Shown here piece after piece: positions 26,515 through 34,815 of a stretch of 64,000 nucleotides of DNA. A program made the translations under genes and the position numbers. Every line of letters starts with the position of its first letter. Position 1 is the stretch's first letter. The notes beneath the pieces are model-generated. The model did not search any database. It was not told the DNA's origin and saw only the letters and a program-made list of their open reading frames with translations. The stretch comes from 34-65-8 sp046294735 (lineage in GTDB: Bacteria > Pseudomonadota > Alphaproteobacteria > Sphingomonadales > Sphingomonadaceae), in the NCBI GenBank assembly GCA_046294735.1, contig JBKBKB010000004.1:124001-188000 (forward strand). The letters run 5' to 3'.

Positions 26515-26550
26515 ATTCCCATGATTCGATAAATATCAAAATATGGGAAT
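26515..26550 (-). promoter_or_regulatory. Candidate ArsR operator/promoter
   Basis: Two nested inverted repeats directly upstream of arsR: outer ATTCCCAT (26515-26522) with ATGGGAAT (26543-26550), and inner GATA-AA-TATC in an A/T-rich core. The inner repeat looks like ArsR operators of other proteobacteria. The A/T-rich base content contrasts with the surrounding GC-rich sequence. Confidence 0.6.
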
Positions 26551-26619
26551 GGCTGCGCGCGGTCAAGTGGGTTTGGCGGGTATGGCCAGCGGTTGGCCCG
26601 CATCCGCCGCGCCGCACAG

Positions 26620-26644
26620 AAAAGCCCCGCGTGGCGGGGCTTTT
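26620..26644 (-). terminator. Terminator after the SDR gene
   Basis: An 11-bp perfect stem (AAAAGCCCCGC with GCGGGGCTTTT), loop GTG, with a T run on the minus strand. It lies 39 bases past the stop of the SDR gene and separates that operon from arsR. Confidence 0.85.
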
Positions 26645-26682
26645 CGTATTGCCGATGATGCAAATGGATGCGCGGCTGCGCG

Positions 26683-27498
26683 TCAGCCCTTGCCGCCGGG
26701 ATCGGCAAAGTGGCTCGGCAGGTGGGCGTTGACCACGCCGCCATCGACCGTCAGCGTATCCCCGACAACATAGTCTCCGGCTCGGCTGCACAGATAGATC
26801 GCGGCGGCAGCCATGTCCTCGGCGGTGCCGATCCGCTTGGCGGGAATGCCGGCAGCGCTGGCATCGGGGGCATTCTTGGCCGCCTTGTTCATCTCGCTCG
26901 GGAAGGCTCCCGGCGCGATCGATGTCACGATGATGTTGTCCGAAATCAGCCGCGCCGCCATCCGGCGGGTCAGCTGGATCACCGCTGCCTTGCTGGCCTG
27001 ATAGGCGTAGGTTTCCCACGGGTTGATCCGCTGCCCGTCAATCGACGAGACGTGGATCACTTTGGCCGGGCGATCGGCAGTGGCTGCCGCCGCCAGCAAC
27101 GGGTGCAGCTTCTGGGTCAGGAAAAACGGCGTCTTGACGTTGAGGTCCATCGTCCGGTGCCAGCCCGCCTCGCTGAACTCGAGGAACGGCTGGCCCCAGG
27201 CGGCACCCGCATTGTTGATCAGAATGTCGAGCTTGCTTTCACGCCTGGCAAGCTCGTCCGCCAGATGCTGCATCCCGTCCATCTGGCTGAGGTCGGCGGG
27301 GATGCCGATCACCTTGTCGGCGCCGAAATGGGCGATGGTCTCTTCCATCTGCTCGACCTTGCGGGCGGAGATGTAGACCCGGGCGCAGCCGGCGGCGAGC
27401 AGACCTTCGACGAACATCCGGCCGATACCCCGGCTGCCGCCGGTCACCAGCGCCACGCGCCCGTCGAGGTTGAACAGGGAATGCAGGTCCATCATCAA
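26683..27498 (-). CDS. Short-chain dehydrogenase/reductase (SDR)
   Basis: A 271-residue classical SDR. Cofactor motif TGGSRGIG (Rossmann, about residues 19-26), NNAGAAWG, catalytic Ser in VSSIDG and YQASK. Probably acts on a 3-hydroxy/keto acyl or other alcohol substrate in the acyl-CoA operon. Its start (ATGATGATG at 27498/27495/27492) overlaps the stop of the upstream acyl-CoA dehydrogenase by four bases, so translation is coupled. The substrate is unknown. Confidence 0.9.
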   Translation of the reverse strand: MMMDLHSLFNLDGRVALVTGGSRGIGRMFVEGLLAAGCARVYISARKVEQMEETIAHFGADKVIGIPADLSQMDGMQHLADELARRESKLDILINNAGAAWGQPFLEFSEAGWHRTMDLNVKTPFFLTQKLHPLLAAAATADRPAKVIHVSSIDGQRINPWETYAYQASKAAVIQLTRRMAARLISDNIIVTSIAPGAFPSEMNKAAKNAPDASAAGIPAKRIGTAEDMAAAAIYLCSRAGDYVVGDTLTVDGGVVNAHLPSHFADPGGKG

Positions 27499-28634
27499 TA
27501 TCCGCTCAGCTTGGCCACGCGGTCGGCGTGGTAATAGAGATCACCGAGGAACTCCTGCAGCGCACGATCGCGCTTCATGTAGAGGCCCACGTCGTATTCG
27601 TCGGTCATGCCGATGCCGCCATGCATCTGCACCCCTTCCTTGACCGCCAGGCTGGCGGCCTTGGCCACCTTGGCCTTGGCGACCGAGGTCATCAGGTCAG
27701 CCCGTTCGCTGCCGCCATCCAGCAACTGGGCCGCCTTGATGGTTACCGCACGGGCGATCTCGACTTCGGAATAGAGGTGTGCGGCGCGGTGCTGCAGCGC
27801 CTGGAACTCTCCGATCAGCTTGCCGAACTGCTTGCGCTGCTTGAGGTAATCGACCGTCAGGTCCATCGCCCCAGCTGCTACGCCCACACCCTCCGCCGCG
27901 GCGCCGATGCGCCCGGCCATCAGGACGGCACCGAGCACTTCGCGCCCGCCATCGACTTCGCCGATCACGGCGTCGCCGTCCAGCTCGACGCTGTCGAACG
28001 TCGTGTGCGTCGCCATCGAGCTGTCAACCAGCCGCACGGCATCGTGGCTCATGCCAGCCGCATCCTTGGGCACGGCGAACAAGGTGATGCCGTCCACATC
28101 GTCATCGCTGCCGGAGGTGCGCGCGGCAACCACCAGCATGTCGGCGCTGGACCCGTGAACCACGAAGTCCTTCTGACCCGAGAGGCGGAAGCCGTTGCCC
28201 GATTTCTCGGCGCGGGTCCTGATCCGCTCAGGACGGTGCTTCGCCCCTTCATCAATCGCCACCGCAAACACGCTGTCGCCCGACAGCAGGCCAGGAAGAT
28301 AACGCCCCTTGAGGTCGGCTGAGCCGTGCCTGAGCGCGGCCACCGCCAGAACCGAACTGGTCAGGAACGGTGACGGGGTCAGATTGCGCCCGATCTGCTC
28401 AAGCACGATCCCGGCCTCGACATGGCCCATGCCCATGCCGCCGTCTTCCTCGCCAACCAGGATGCCGGTGAAGCCCATTTCCGCCATCTGCTTCCACAGG
28501 GCGTGGCCGAACCCGTCCTTGCATTCACGGTCGCGCCAGTGGCGCAGCTGTTTCCCGATGCTGCCTTCCTCGGCCATGAACTGGCTGGCGGTTTCGGCCA
28601 GCATCGCCTGATCTTCGGTGTGGTAAAGTGCCAT
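27495..28634 (-). CDS. Acyl-CoA dehydrogenase-like subunit, catalytic base missing
   Basis: A 379-residue acyl-CoA dehydrogenase fold. The FAD/CoA regions are degenerate: the usual TEPxxGSD reads AIDEGAKHRPER, and the C-terminal YEGT/IEGGT base motif is replaced by ALQEFLGDLYYH. It keeps the KQRKQFGKLIGEFQ helix and QMHGGIGMTDEY. Such a subunit next to a canonical dehydrogenase matches the alpha2-beta2 dehydrogenases of steroid side-chain degradation (mycobacterial FadE pairs), in which one partner is non-catalytic. It lies three bases downstream of the catalytic partner at 28638. Confidence 0.86.
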   Translation of the reverse strand: MALYHTEDQAMLAETASQFMAEEGSIGKQLRHWRDRECKDGFGHALWKQMAEMGFTGILVGEEDGGMGMGHVEAGIVLEQIGRNLTPSPFLTSSVLAVAALRHGSADLKGRYLPGLLSGDSVFAVAIDEGAKHRPERIRTRAEKSGNGFRLSGQKDFVVHGSSADMLVVAARTSGSDDDVDGITLFAVPKDAAGMSHDAVRLVDSSMATHTTFDSVELDGDAVIGEVDGGREVLGAVLMAGRIGAAAEGVGVAAGAMDLTVDYLKQRKQFGKLIGEFQALQHRAAHLYSEVEIARAVTIKAAQLLDGGSERADLMTSVAKAKVAKAASLAVKEGVQMHGGIGMTDEYDVGLYMKRDRALQEFLGDLYYHADRVAKLSGY

Positions 28635-28637
28635 GGT

Positions 28638-29819
28638 TCAGGCTCCCGGCAGATCGAGAATGCGTTTGGAAATGACGTTGAGCATGACTTCACTGGTGCC
28701 GCCCTCGATCGAGTTGGCCTTGGTCCGCAGCCAGTCGCGCGCCGGCTTGCCGCCGCGGGTCTCCTCGCTGTCCCATTCGAGGCTGCGCGAACCGCCTGCG
28801 CTCATCATCAGTTCGTGACGACGCTTGTTGAGCTCCGTCCCGACATACTTCATCATGTTCGGCTGCGCCGGATGTGCCTTGCCGACCTTGATCTCGTCCA
28901 GGAACTTCTCGCCCATTGCGGTATAGGCCAGGGCATCGACATCGAACAGCGCCAGCTCTGCCCGCAGCAGCGGATCAAGCTCACCCGCATGGCGCAGCAT
29001 CGCCGCGCCGATTGCCGCCGTCCGGTCCCCACCGCCCGCGCCCGAGATCATCTCGCGTTCGTGGCCGAGCAGATACTTGGCCACATCCCAGCCGCGATTG
29101 ATCTCGCCGACGAAGCCGGGAACGTCCTCGCCATAGGACTTGGGCACCGCGACATTGTCGAAGAATGTCTCGCAGAACGGGCTGTTACCGCTGATCAGCT
29201 TGATCGGCTTGGTGGTGACACCGGGCGTTGTCATGTCGAACAGCATGAAGGTGATACCCTGATACTTGTTCGCCTTGTCGGTGCGGACAAGGCAGAAAAT
29301 CCAGTCCGCCTTGTCGGCATAGCTGGTCCAGATCTTCTGCCCGTTCACGACCCAGTGATCGCCGTGGTCCTCGCCAAAGGTTTGCATCGAGACGAGGTCA
29401 GATCCGCTGCCGGGTTCCGAATATCCCTGGCACCAGCGGATTTCACCGCGCGCGATCTCATTGAGGAAGCGCTGCTTCTGGCCTTCGGTTCCGAAATGGA
29501 GCAGCGCCGGGCCGAGCATCCAGATGCCGAAGCTCGACAGCGGCGGGCGCGCGCCGATTCGGTTCATTTCCTCGCGCAGGATCTTGGCCTCGGCGGCATT
29601 GAGACCCGCCCCGCCATAGTCCTTGGGCCAGGCCGGAACCGTATAGCCCTTGGCGACGCAGGCCTCAAACCAGGCCTTTTGCGCATCGCTCTGGAACGTG
29701 GCATTGCGGCCACCCCAGAACACGTCTTCCTCACCCCGGGCGGGCTGACGCATTTCTGGCGGGCAATTGGCCTCCAGCCAGATGCGCGTTTCGGCGCGGA
29801 AGGTTTCCAGATCGGACAT
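28638..29819 (-). CDS. Acyl-CoA dehydrogenase, catalytic subunit of a pair
   Basis: A 393-residue dehydrogenase with an intact flavin/CoA site: QGYSEPGSGSDL, VNGQKIWTSYAD, and the base Glu in SIEGGTSEVM. First gene of the three-gene operon with the non-catalytic partner and the SDR. Start MSDLETF at 29819 has GAGAGGAG upstream. Divergent from the SDR/transporter operon across a 189-base region with two copies of a candidate operator. It resembles dehydrogenases acting on bulky CoA esters (steroid, terpenoid), but the substrate is not shown. Confidence 0.92.
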   Translation of the reverse strand: MSDLETFRAETRIWLEANCPPEMRQPARGEEDVFWGGRNATFQSDAQKAWFEACVAKGYTVPAWPKDYGGAGLNAAEAKILREEMNRIGARPPLSSFGIWMLGPALLHFGTEGQKQRFLNEIARGEIRWCQGYSEPGSGSDLVSMQTFGEDHGDHWVVNGQKIWTSYADKADWIFCLVRTDKANKYQGITFMLFDMTTPGVTTKPIKLISGNSPFCETFFDNVAVPKSYGEDVPGFVGEINRGWDVAKYLLGHEREMISGAGGGDRTAAIGAAMLRHAGELDPLLRAELALFDVDALAYTAMGEKFLDEIKVGKAHPAQPNMMKYVGTELNKRRHELMMSAGGSRSLEWDSEETRGGKPARDWLRTKANSIEGGTSEVMLNVISKRILDLPGA

Positions 29820-29866
29820 GGTCGCAGCTCCTCTCGCAAACATGCGGCGCGGGTTTTCCCCGCCGC

Positions 29867-29882
29867 TTGACGCTTACGTAAG
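29867..29882. promoter_or_regulatory. Candidate operator copy 1, TTGACG-N4-CGTAAG
   Basis: In the divergent region between the dehydrogenase pair and the SDR/transporter operon. TTGACG (29867-29872), CTTA, CGTAAG (29877-29882); the core CTTACGTAAG is a perfect 10-bp palindrome. It shares half-sites and spacing with the sites at 29946 and 15200. Confidence 0.5.
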
Positions 29883-29945
29883 GCGATTTCACCGAGTCCT
29901 GCAAGCACGTTCGGATCGAAGGCCGATGCCGTAGCGTCAGGCCAA

Positions 29946-29961
29946 GTTACGTTGACGTAAG
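29946..29961. promoter_or_regulatory. Candidate operator copy 2, GTTACG-N4-CGTAAG
   Basis: GTTACG (29946-29951), TTGA, CGTAAG (29956-29961), 64 bases from copy 1's end and 48 bases before the SDR start codon. TTACGT-TG-ACGTAA is an exact inverted repeat. The position fits a site controlling the + strand operon, with copy 1 controlling the - strand one. Confidence 0.5.
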
Positions 29962-30008
29962 CTGGAACGCGCCTAAGCTGGGGCAAAACAACATGGGAGA
30001 GGCCGGGA

Positions 30009-30866
30009 ATGCGATTCTCTGGCAAGACGGTGGTGATTACCGGTGCTGCATCAGGCATCGGCAAGGCGGCGGCAGAGCTGTTCGCCTGCGAGGGCGCGGT
30101 GGTCTACGCAGCCGACATCGATGTCGCCGCAGGTGAGGCACTGGCAGCTGCTTCGGACGGAGCAGTCCGGTTCCAGCCCTGCGACGTCACCAGCACCGAG
30201 GCCATTCGCACGCTGATGGACCGGGCCGGGAGCGAGACCGGCGGGATCGACGTGGTGTTCAACAACGCCGGCGCAGGCGGGGCGCGGGCCAAGATCCACG
30301 AGGTCGAACCGACCGACTGGGACCGGACAATGGACCTGCTGCTGCGCTCGGTCGCATTCGGGATCCGCTATGCCGTGCCGCACATGCAGGGCCGCCCCGG
30401 CGCATCGATCGTCAACGTGTCGAGCGTGGCAGCGGTCGGCCCCGGCTATTCACCCACGACCTACGCCGTGGCCAAGGCGGGCGTTCTTCACCTGACCAAG
30501 ATGGCGGCGGCCGATCTCGCCCAGTTCGGCATACGGGTGAACGCGATCCAGCCCGGCTTCATCAACACCAACATCTTCACCTCCTCGCTCGAAATCCCGG
30601 ATGAGCAGAAGGTCATGGCCAAGGGCGTGATCGCCCAGATGAGCAGCAACGCCCAGCCGGTAAAGCGCGGCGGCCAGCCCCGCGATATTGCCGAGGCCTG
30701 CGCCTTCCTGGCCAGCGATGCGGGCGGTTTCATCACCGGGGCCAGCCTGCTGGTGGACGGGGGCATCACTCTCGGCCCGCGTTACAGCTGGGACCCGGAA
30801 GAACCCGCGATCTTCGGCGCGCTTGAAGCACTGGAAGAGCAGGCCAGGGCCAGCGCTGGTAAATGA
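30009..30866 (+). CDS. Short-chain dehydrogenase/reductase (SDR)
   Basis: A 285-residue SDR with TGAASGIG (11-18), FNNAGAGG, VSSVAAVG and YAVAK. The long C-terminus after LVDGGITLG (WDPEEPAIFGALEALEEQ) is longer than a plain SDR. Start MRFSGKTV has GGGAGAGG upstream. The GPH-type transporter follows with a four-base overlap. Opposite strand to the dehydrogenase-pair operon. It probably oxidises a hydroxyl group of the same compound class; the substrate is not known. Confidence 0.92.
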   Translation: MRFSGKTVVITGAASGIGKAAAELFACEGAVVYAADIDVAAGEALAAASDGAVRFQPCDVTSTEAIRTLMDRAGSETGGIDVVFNNAGAGGARAKIHEVEPTDWDRTMDLLLRSVAFGIRYAVPHMQGRPGASIVNVSSVAAVGPGYSPTTYAVAKAGVLHLTKMAAADLAQFGIRVNAIQPGFINTNIFTSSLEIPDEQKVMAKGVIAQMSSNAQPVKRGGQPRDIAEACAFLASDAGGFITGASLLVDGGITLGPRYSWDPEEPAIFGALEALEEQARASAGK

Positions 30867-32269
30867 CCCCTCCACCACGCCCACTGCCGATGCGGATCAA
30901 GCTGTTCAACGGCTCTGGTTCGGTTGCATTCGGGATCAAGGATAACGGATTTTCGGTATTCCTGCTGACCTATTACAATCAGGTCCTGGGGATGGAGGCG
31001 TGGCTGGTCAGCCTCGCCCTGGTGATCGCGCTGGTCGTCGATGCCTTTGTCGACCCGTTCCTTGGCAACCTGTCGGACCGGACCTACACCCGTTGGGGCA
31101 GGCGTCTGCCATGGCTCTACGCCGCTCCAATTCCGCTGGCCTTCGCGTGGTATTTCATGTGGGCACCACCGTTCGACGGGCCTCCCGATTTCTGGTCGCT
31201 GCTGCTGATCGCAGTGACGGTGCGGCTGCTCTTGTCGGCTTGTGAAGTGCCCTCGATCGCGCTCGTGCCGGAACTGACCCGCGATTACGAGGAGCGCACC
31301 ACGTTGTTCCGCTATCGCTTCCTGTTCGGCTGGACCGGCGGACTGATCGTGCTGTTCCTGGCCTATCAGGTATTCCTGCGCGACGACCTGCTGGGCCGCG
31401 AGGGATACGAAGCCTACGGCCTGTTCGGAGCAATTACCATCGCTGTCTTCGTGCTGATTTCAGCGCTCGGCCAGCACAGTTTCATCGCCCGATATCCCAA
31501 GGACAAGCCTCCGCCCTTTTCCCTGCGCCATGCGTTCTCCGAAATCATCGAGGCGTTTTCCGAACGCCCATTTCTGATCTTCGCCGCCGGGGCGCTGGCC
31601 GCCTATATCAGCCAGGGCATGACCTTCGCCCTGTCGAATTACCTCTACTATTTCGTTTGGGAATTGTCGGAAGGGCAGATTGCGCTCTATCCGCTGGTCC
31701 TGTTCTTAAGTGTGGTGGGGGTTTTCGTGTCGCTCAGCCCGCTGCATCGCCGGTTCGGCAAGGCCCGCACCGGCGCGGTCGCAACGCTGGTGTCGATGAC
31801 CTTCTGGCTTATCCCGTTCGGCTTCTACTACATCGGCACATGGCCGGAGCTGGGCAGCACGGCCAGCGCAGCCGCTTTGTTCGGCTTTATTTTCGTCAGC
31901 AACGCAGCGGGTGTGGCCGCGGTGATCTCCGCCACCTCGATGGTGGCTGAGATTGTCGAGGCGTTCGAGGCCAAGACCGGGCGACGGGCCGAGGGGAGCT
32001 TCTATGCCGGTAACTGGCTGGTGCAGAAAAGCGCAACCGGGGTCGGGATCCTGCTTGCCGGGGGGATGCTGTCGATTTCGGCCTTCCCGATCGGTTCGGC
32101 ACCCGGATCAATCAACCGCGACGTATTGCTGGCGCTGGTCGCCATGTATTGCAGCATGGTCATGGTGCTGGGTCTGTTTTCCGCCTTCTGGCTGAACCGG
32201 TTTCCGATCAGCCGCGCCGATCACGAGAACCGGCTGGCGGCGATGGCGGCATCGGCTTCGGCACCCTAG
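30863..32269 (+). CDS. MFS transporter of the GPH (MelB-like) cation-symporter family
   Basis: A 468-residue inner-membrane transporter with about twelve helices. The GPH signature appears near the start: DAFVDPFLGNLSDRTYTRWGRR, with the acidic residues used for cation coupling. Such proteins import sugars or, in sphingomonads, other compounds. The start overlaps the SDR stop by four bases, so it is probably co-expressed with it, which suggests that the substrate feeds the acyl-CoA locus rather than sugar metabolism. That is inference from position. Confidence 0.88.
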   Translation: MTPPPRPLPMRIKLFNGSGSVAFGIKDNGFSVFLLTYYNQVLGMEAWLVSLALVIALVVDAFVDPFLGNLSDRTYTRWGRRLPWLYAAPIPLAFAWYFMWAPPFDGPPDFWSLLLIAVTVRLLLSACEVPSIALVPELTRDYEERTTLFRYRFLFGWTGGLIVLFLAYQVFLRDDLLGREGYEAYGLFGAITIAVFVLISALGQHSFIARYPKDKPPPFSLRHAFSEIIEAFSERPFLIFAAGALAAYISQGMTFALSNYLYYFVWELSEGQIALYPLVLFLSVVGVFVSLSPLHRRFGKARTGAVATLVSMTFWLIPFGFYYIGTWPELGSTASAAALFGFIFVSNAAGVAAVISATSMVAEIVEAFEAKTGRRAEGSFYAGNWLVQKSATGVGILLAGGMLSISAFPIGSAPGSINRDVLLALVAMYCSMVMVLGLFSAFWLNRFPISRADHENRLAAMAASASAP

Positions 32270-32375
32270 CCCTGGACAAATGAGAGCTTGGCGCATGGGG
32301 GCACCTCTGCCACCGTTGACCGGCAAGATTCGAACGAAACACACTATTGACGATGATGATTGAGAGGAACGACTG

Positions 32376-33710
32376 ATGGATTTCGAACCCACCGAACGGC
32401 AGGTCTACTGGCGCAACCGCGTGCGCGATTTCATCGAGGCGAACGTGCGCCCGGCGGTTGCCACCTACAAGCAGCAGGACGCCGAGGGCGATCGCTGGAA
32501 GGTGATCCAGGTGGTCGAGGACCTCAAGGCTAAGGCCAAGGCGCAGGGTATCTGGAACCTGTTCATGCCGCCGCGCAACGACAGCCACCACCATGTCGAT
32601 GACACCTTTGAATTCGAGGGGCCGGGCCTGACCAACCTCGAATACGCGCTCTGCGCTGAGGAAATGGGCAGGATTGGCTTTGCCAGCGAAGTGTTCAATT
32701 GCTCCGCGCCCGATACCGGCAATATGGAGGTGTTCCACCGCTACGGCACCCGTGAACAGAAGGAGCAATGGCTCGCCCCGATCATGAACGGCGAAATCCG
32801 TTCCGCCTTCCTGATGACCGAGCCCTTCACTGCCTCCTCCGATGCCACCAACATCGAAACCCGGATCGAACGCGACGGTGACGAATACGTCATCAACGGG
32901 CGCAAATGGTGGTCATCCGGGCTTGGCGATCCGCGGTGCAAGGTGGCGATCGTGATGGGCAAGACCGATTTCGGCGCCCAGCGCCACGCCCAGCAATCGA
33001 TGGTCTTGATGCCGATCGACGCACCGGGCGTGAACATTCTGCGCCACCTGCCGGTGTTTGGTTATGACGATGCTCCCCATGGCCACATGGAAGTGGAACT
33101 GAAGGACGTGCGCGTGCCCGTCACCAACATGCTGCTGGGCGAAGGGCGCGGGTTCGAGATCGCCCAGGGGCGCCTCGGGCCGGGCCGTATCCACCACTGC
33201 ATGCGCACCATCGGGGTCGCCGAAGAAGCGCTGGAGAAGATGTGCCGCCGCCTGCAAGAACGTGAGGCGTTCGGCAAGCCGGTCTACAAGCATTCGGTGT
33301 GGGAAGAGCGCGTTGCCCGCGCCCGCATCGACATCGAGATGACCCGCCTGCTGTGCCTCAAGGCGGCCGACATGATGGACAAGGTCGGCAACAAGGCTGC
33401 CAAGCAGGAAATCGCCATGATCAAGGTGCAGGCCCCCAACATGGCACTGCGGATCATCGACGATGCGATCCAGGCGCACGGCGGCGGCGGGGTGAGCGAA
33501 GATTACGGTCTTGCCTCAGCCTATGCCCACCAGCGCACCCTGCGCCTTGCTGACGGGCCGGACGAAGTCCACGCCCGCTCGATCGCGCACATCGAGTTCG
33601 CCCGTCATGCCCCCAACCCGGGCCCGAGTGCCAATGCCCTGCGCGACGGCAAGGGGCCGATGACGGCGCAACCGTCGTTCAGCTCGGGCGACATGGGCGT
33701 AGCACGGTAA
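32376..33710 (+). CDS. ACAD10/11-like acyl-CoA dehydrogenase
   Basis: A 444-residue acyl-CoA dehydrogenase of the ACAD10/ACAD11 branch. It shows FLMTEPFTASSDATN, the RLGPGRIHHCMR stretch, the REAFGKP helix and RLADGPDEVH. The last has Asp in place of the usual Glu, as in ACAD10/11. In animals this domain is fused to an APH-type kinase; here the kinase is the separate gene at 34815. The pair resembles LvaC/LvaA of Pseudomonas, which dephosphorylate/isomerise 4-hydroxyacyl-CoA. Ribosome site GAGAGGAA. Operon with the alcohol dehydrogenase and kinase. Confidence 0.9.
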   Translation: MDFEPTERQVYWRNRVRDFIEANVRPAVATYKQQDAEGDRWKVIQVVEDLKAKAKAQGIWNLFMPPRNDSHHHVDDTFEFEGPGLTNLEYALCAEEMGRIGFASEVFNCSAPDTGNMEVFHRYGTREQKEQWLAPIMNGEIRSAFLMTEPFTASSDATNIETRIERDGDEYVINGRKWWSSGLGDPRCKVAIVMGKTDFGAQRHAQQSMVLMPIDAPGVNILRHLPVFGYDDAPHGHMEVELKDVRVPVTNMLLGEGRGFEIAQGRLGPGRIHHCMRTIGVAEEALEKMCRRLQEREAFGKPVYKHSVWEERVARARIDIEMTRLLCLKAADMMDKVGNKAAKQEIAMIKVQAPNMALRIIDDAIQAHGGGGVSEDYGLASAYAHQRTLRLADGPDEVHARSIAHIEFARHAPNPGPSANALRDGKGPMTAQPSFSSGDMGVAR

Positions 33711-33726
33711 AGCAAGGACAAGATAA

Positions 33727-34815
33727 ATGGCAAAGGCAGCAATTCTCGAACAGCCCGGACAAGGCCTGATAATGGGCGACGTCGAGCTGGCTGACCCCGG
33801 CCCGCACGAAGTCCTGATCGACACCAAGGCCTGCGGCCTGTGCCATTCGGACCTGCACTTCATCGAAGGCAGCTACCCCCACCCGCTTCCGGCCATTCCC
33901 GGCCACGAAGCGGCCGGGGTCGTCCGTGCGGTCGGCAGCGAAGTGAAGACGGTCAAGCCGGGAGACCATGTCGTCTCCTGCCTCAGCGCCTTCTGCGGCC
34001 ACTGCGAGTTCTGCGTCACTGGGCGGATGGCGCTGTGCCTGGGCGGTGACACCCGCCGCAGCGGCGATGCGGCTCCGCGCATCCGGCGGGCCGATGGCTC
34101 GCCGGTAATGCAGATGCTCAACCTGTCAGCCTTCTGCGAGCAGATGCTGATTCACGAGCACGCCTGTGTGAGCATCGACAAGGACATGCCGCTCGACCGC
34201 GCCGCCATTCTCGGCTGCGCGGTGACGACCGGGGCGGGCACGATTTTCAACGCCTGCTCGGTGGTGCCGGGGGAAAGCGTAGCGGTGATCGGCTGCGGCG
34301 GGGTCGGCCTGGCTGCGATCAATGCGGCCAAGATTGCCGGAGCCGGTCAGGTCATTGCCGTTGATCCGGTGCCGGAAAAGCGCGAGCTGGCGATGGTGCT
34401 GGGCGCAACCCATGCGGTCGATGCCATGGCGCCTGACGCCGCGCAGCAGATCATGGCGATCTCGCGGGGCGGCGTGCACCATGCGATTGAAGCGGTCGGG
34501 CGGCAGGCGTCGGCCGACCTCTCGGTCGCCTGCCTGCGGCGCGGCGGCACGGCGACGATCCTGGGCATGATGCCCTTGAACTGCAAGGTTGGCCTGGCTG
34601 CGATGGACCTGCTCTCGGGCAAGAAGCTGCAAGGCGCGATCATGGGGATGAACCATTTCCCGGTCGACCTGCCGCGCCTGGTGGACTTCTACCTGCGCGG
34701 GCTGCTCGACCTCGACACGATCATCGCCGAGCGGATCCCGCTTGAGCAGATCAACGAGGGGTTCGAGAAGATGAAGAGCGGCCACTCGGCGCGCAGTGTG
34801 GTGGTATTCGACTGA
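33727..34815 (+). CDS. Zinc-dependent alcohol dehydrogenase (MDR family)
   Basis: A 362-residue medium-chain dehydrogenase. Catalytic Zn ligands are Cys36 (ACGLCHSD), His60 (GHEAAG) and a later Cys in LGCAV; the structural Zn site is Cys90/93/96/104. Cofactor motif GCGGVGLAAI (about 184-193). The AAGGAC ribosome site decides the start. It lies between the ACAD and kinase genes and overlaps the kinase start by one base. It would oxidise a primary/secondary alcohol precursor; the substrate is not defined. Confidence 0.93.
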   Translation: MAKAAILEQPGQGLIMGDVELADPGPHEVLIDTKACGLCHSDLHFIEGSYPHPLPAIPGHEAAGVVRAVGSEVKTVKPGDHVVSCLSAFCGHCEFCVTGRMALCLGGDTRRSGDAAPRIRRADGSPVMQMLNLSAFCEQMLIHEHACVSIDKDMPLDRAAILGCAVTTGAGTIFNACSVVPGESVAVIGCGGVGLAAINAAKIAGAGQVIAVDPVPEKRELAMVLGATHAVDAMAPDAAQQIMAISRGGVHHAIEAVGRQASADLSVACLRRGGTATILGMMPLNCKVGLAAMDLLSGKKLQGAIMGMNHFPVDLPRLVDFYLRGLLDLDTIIAERIPLEQINEGFEKMKSGHSARSVVVFD

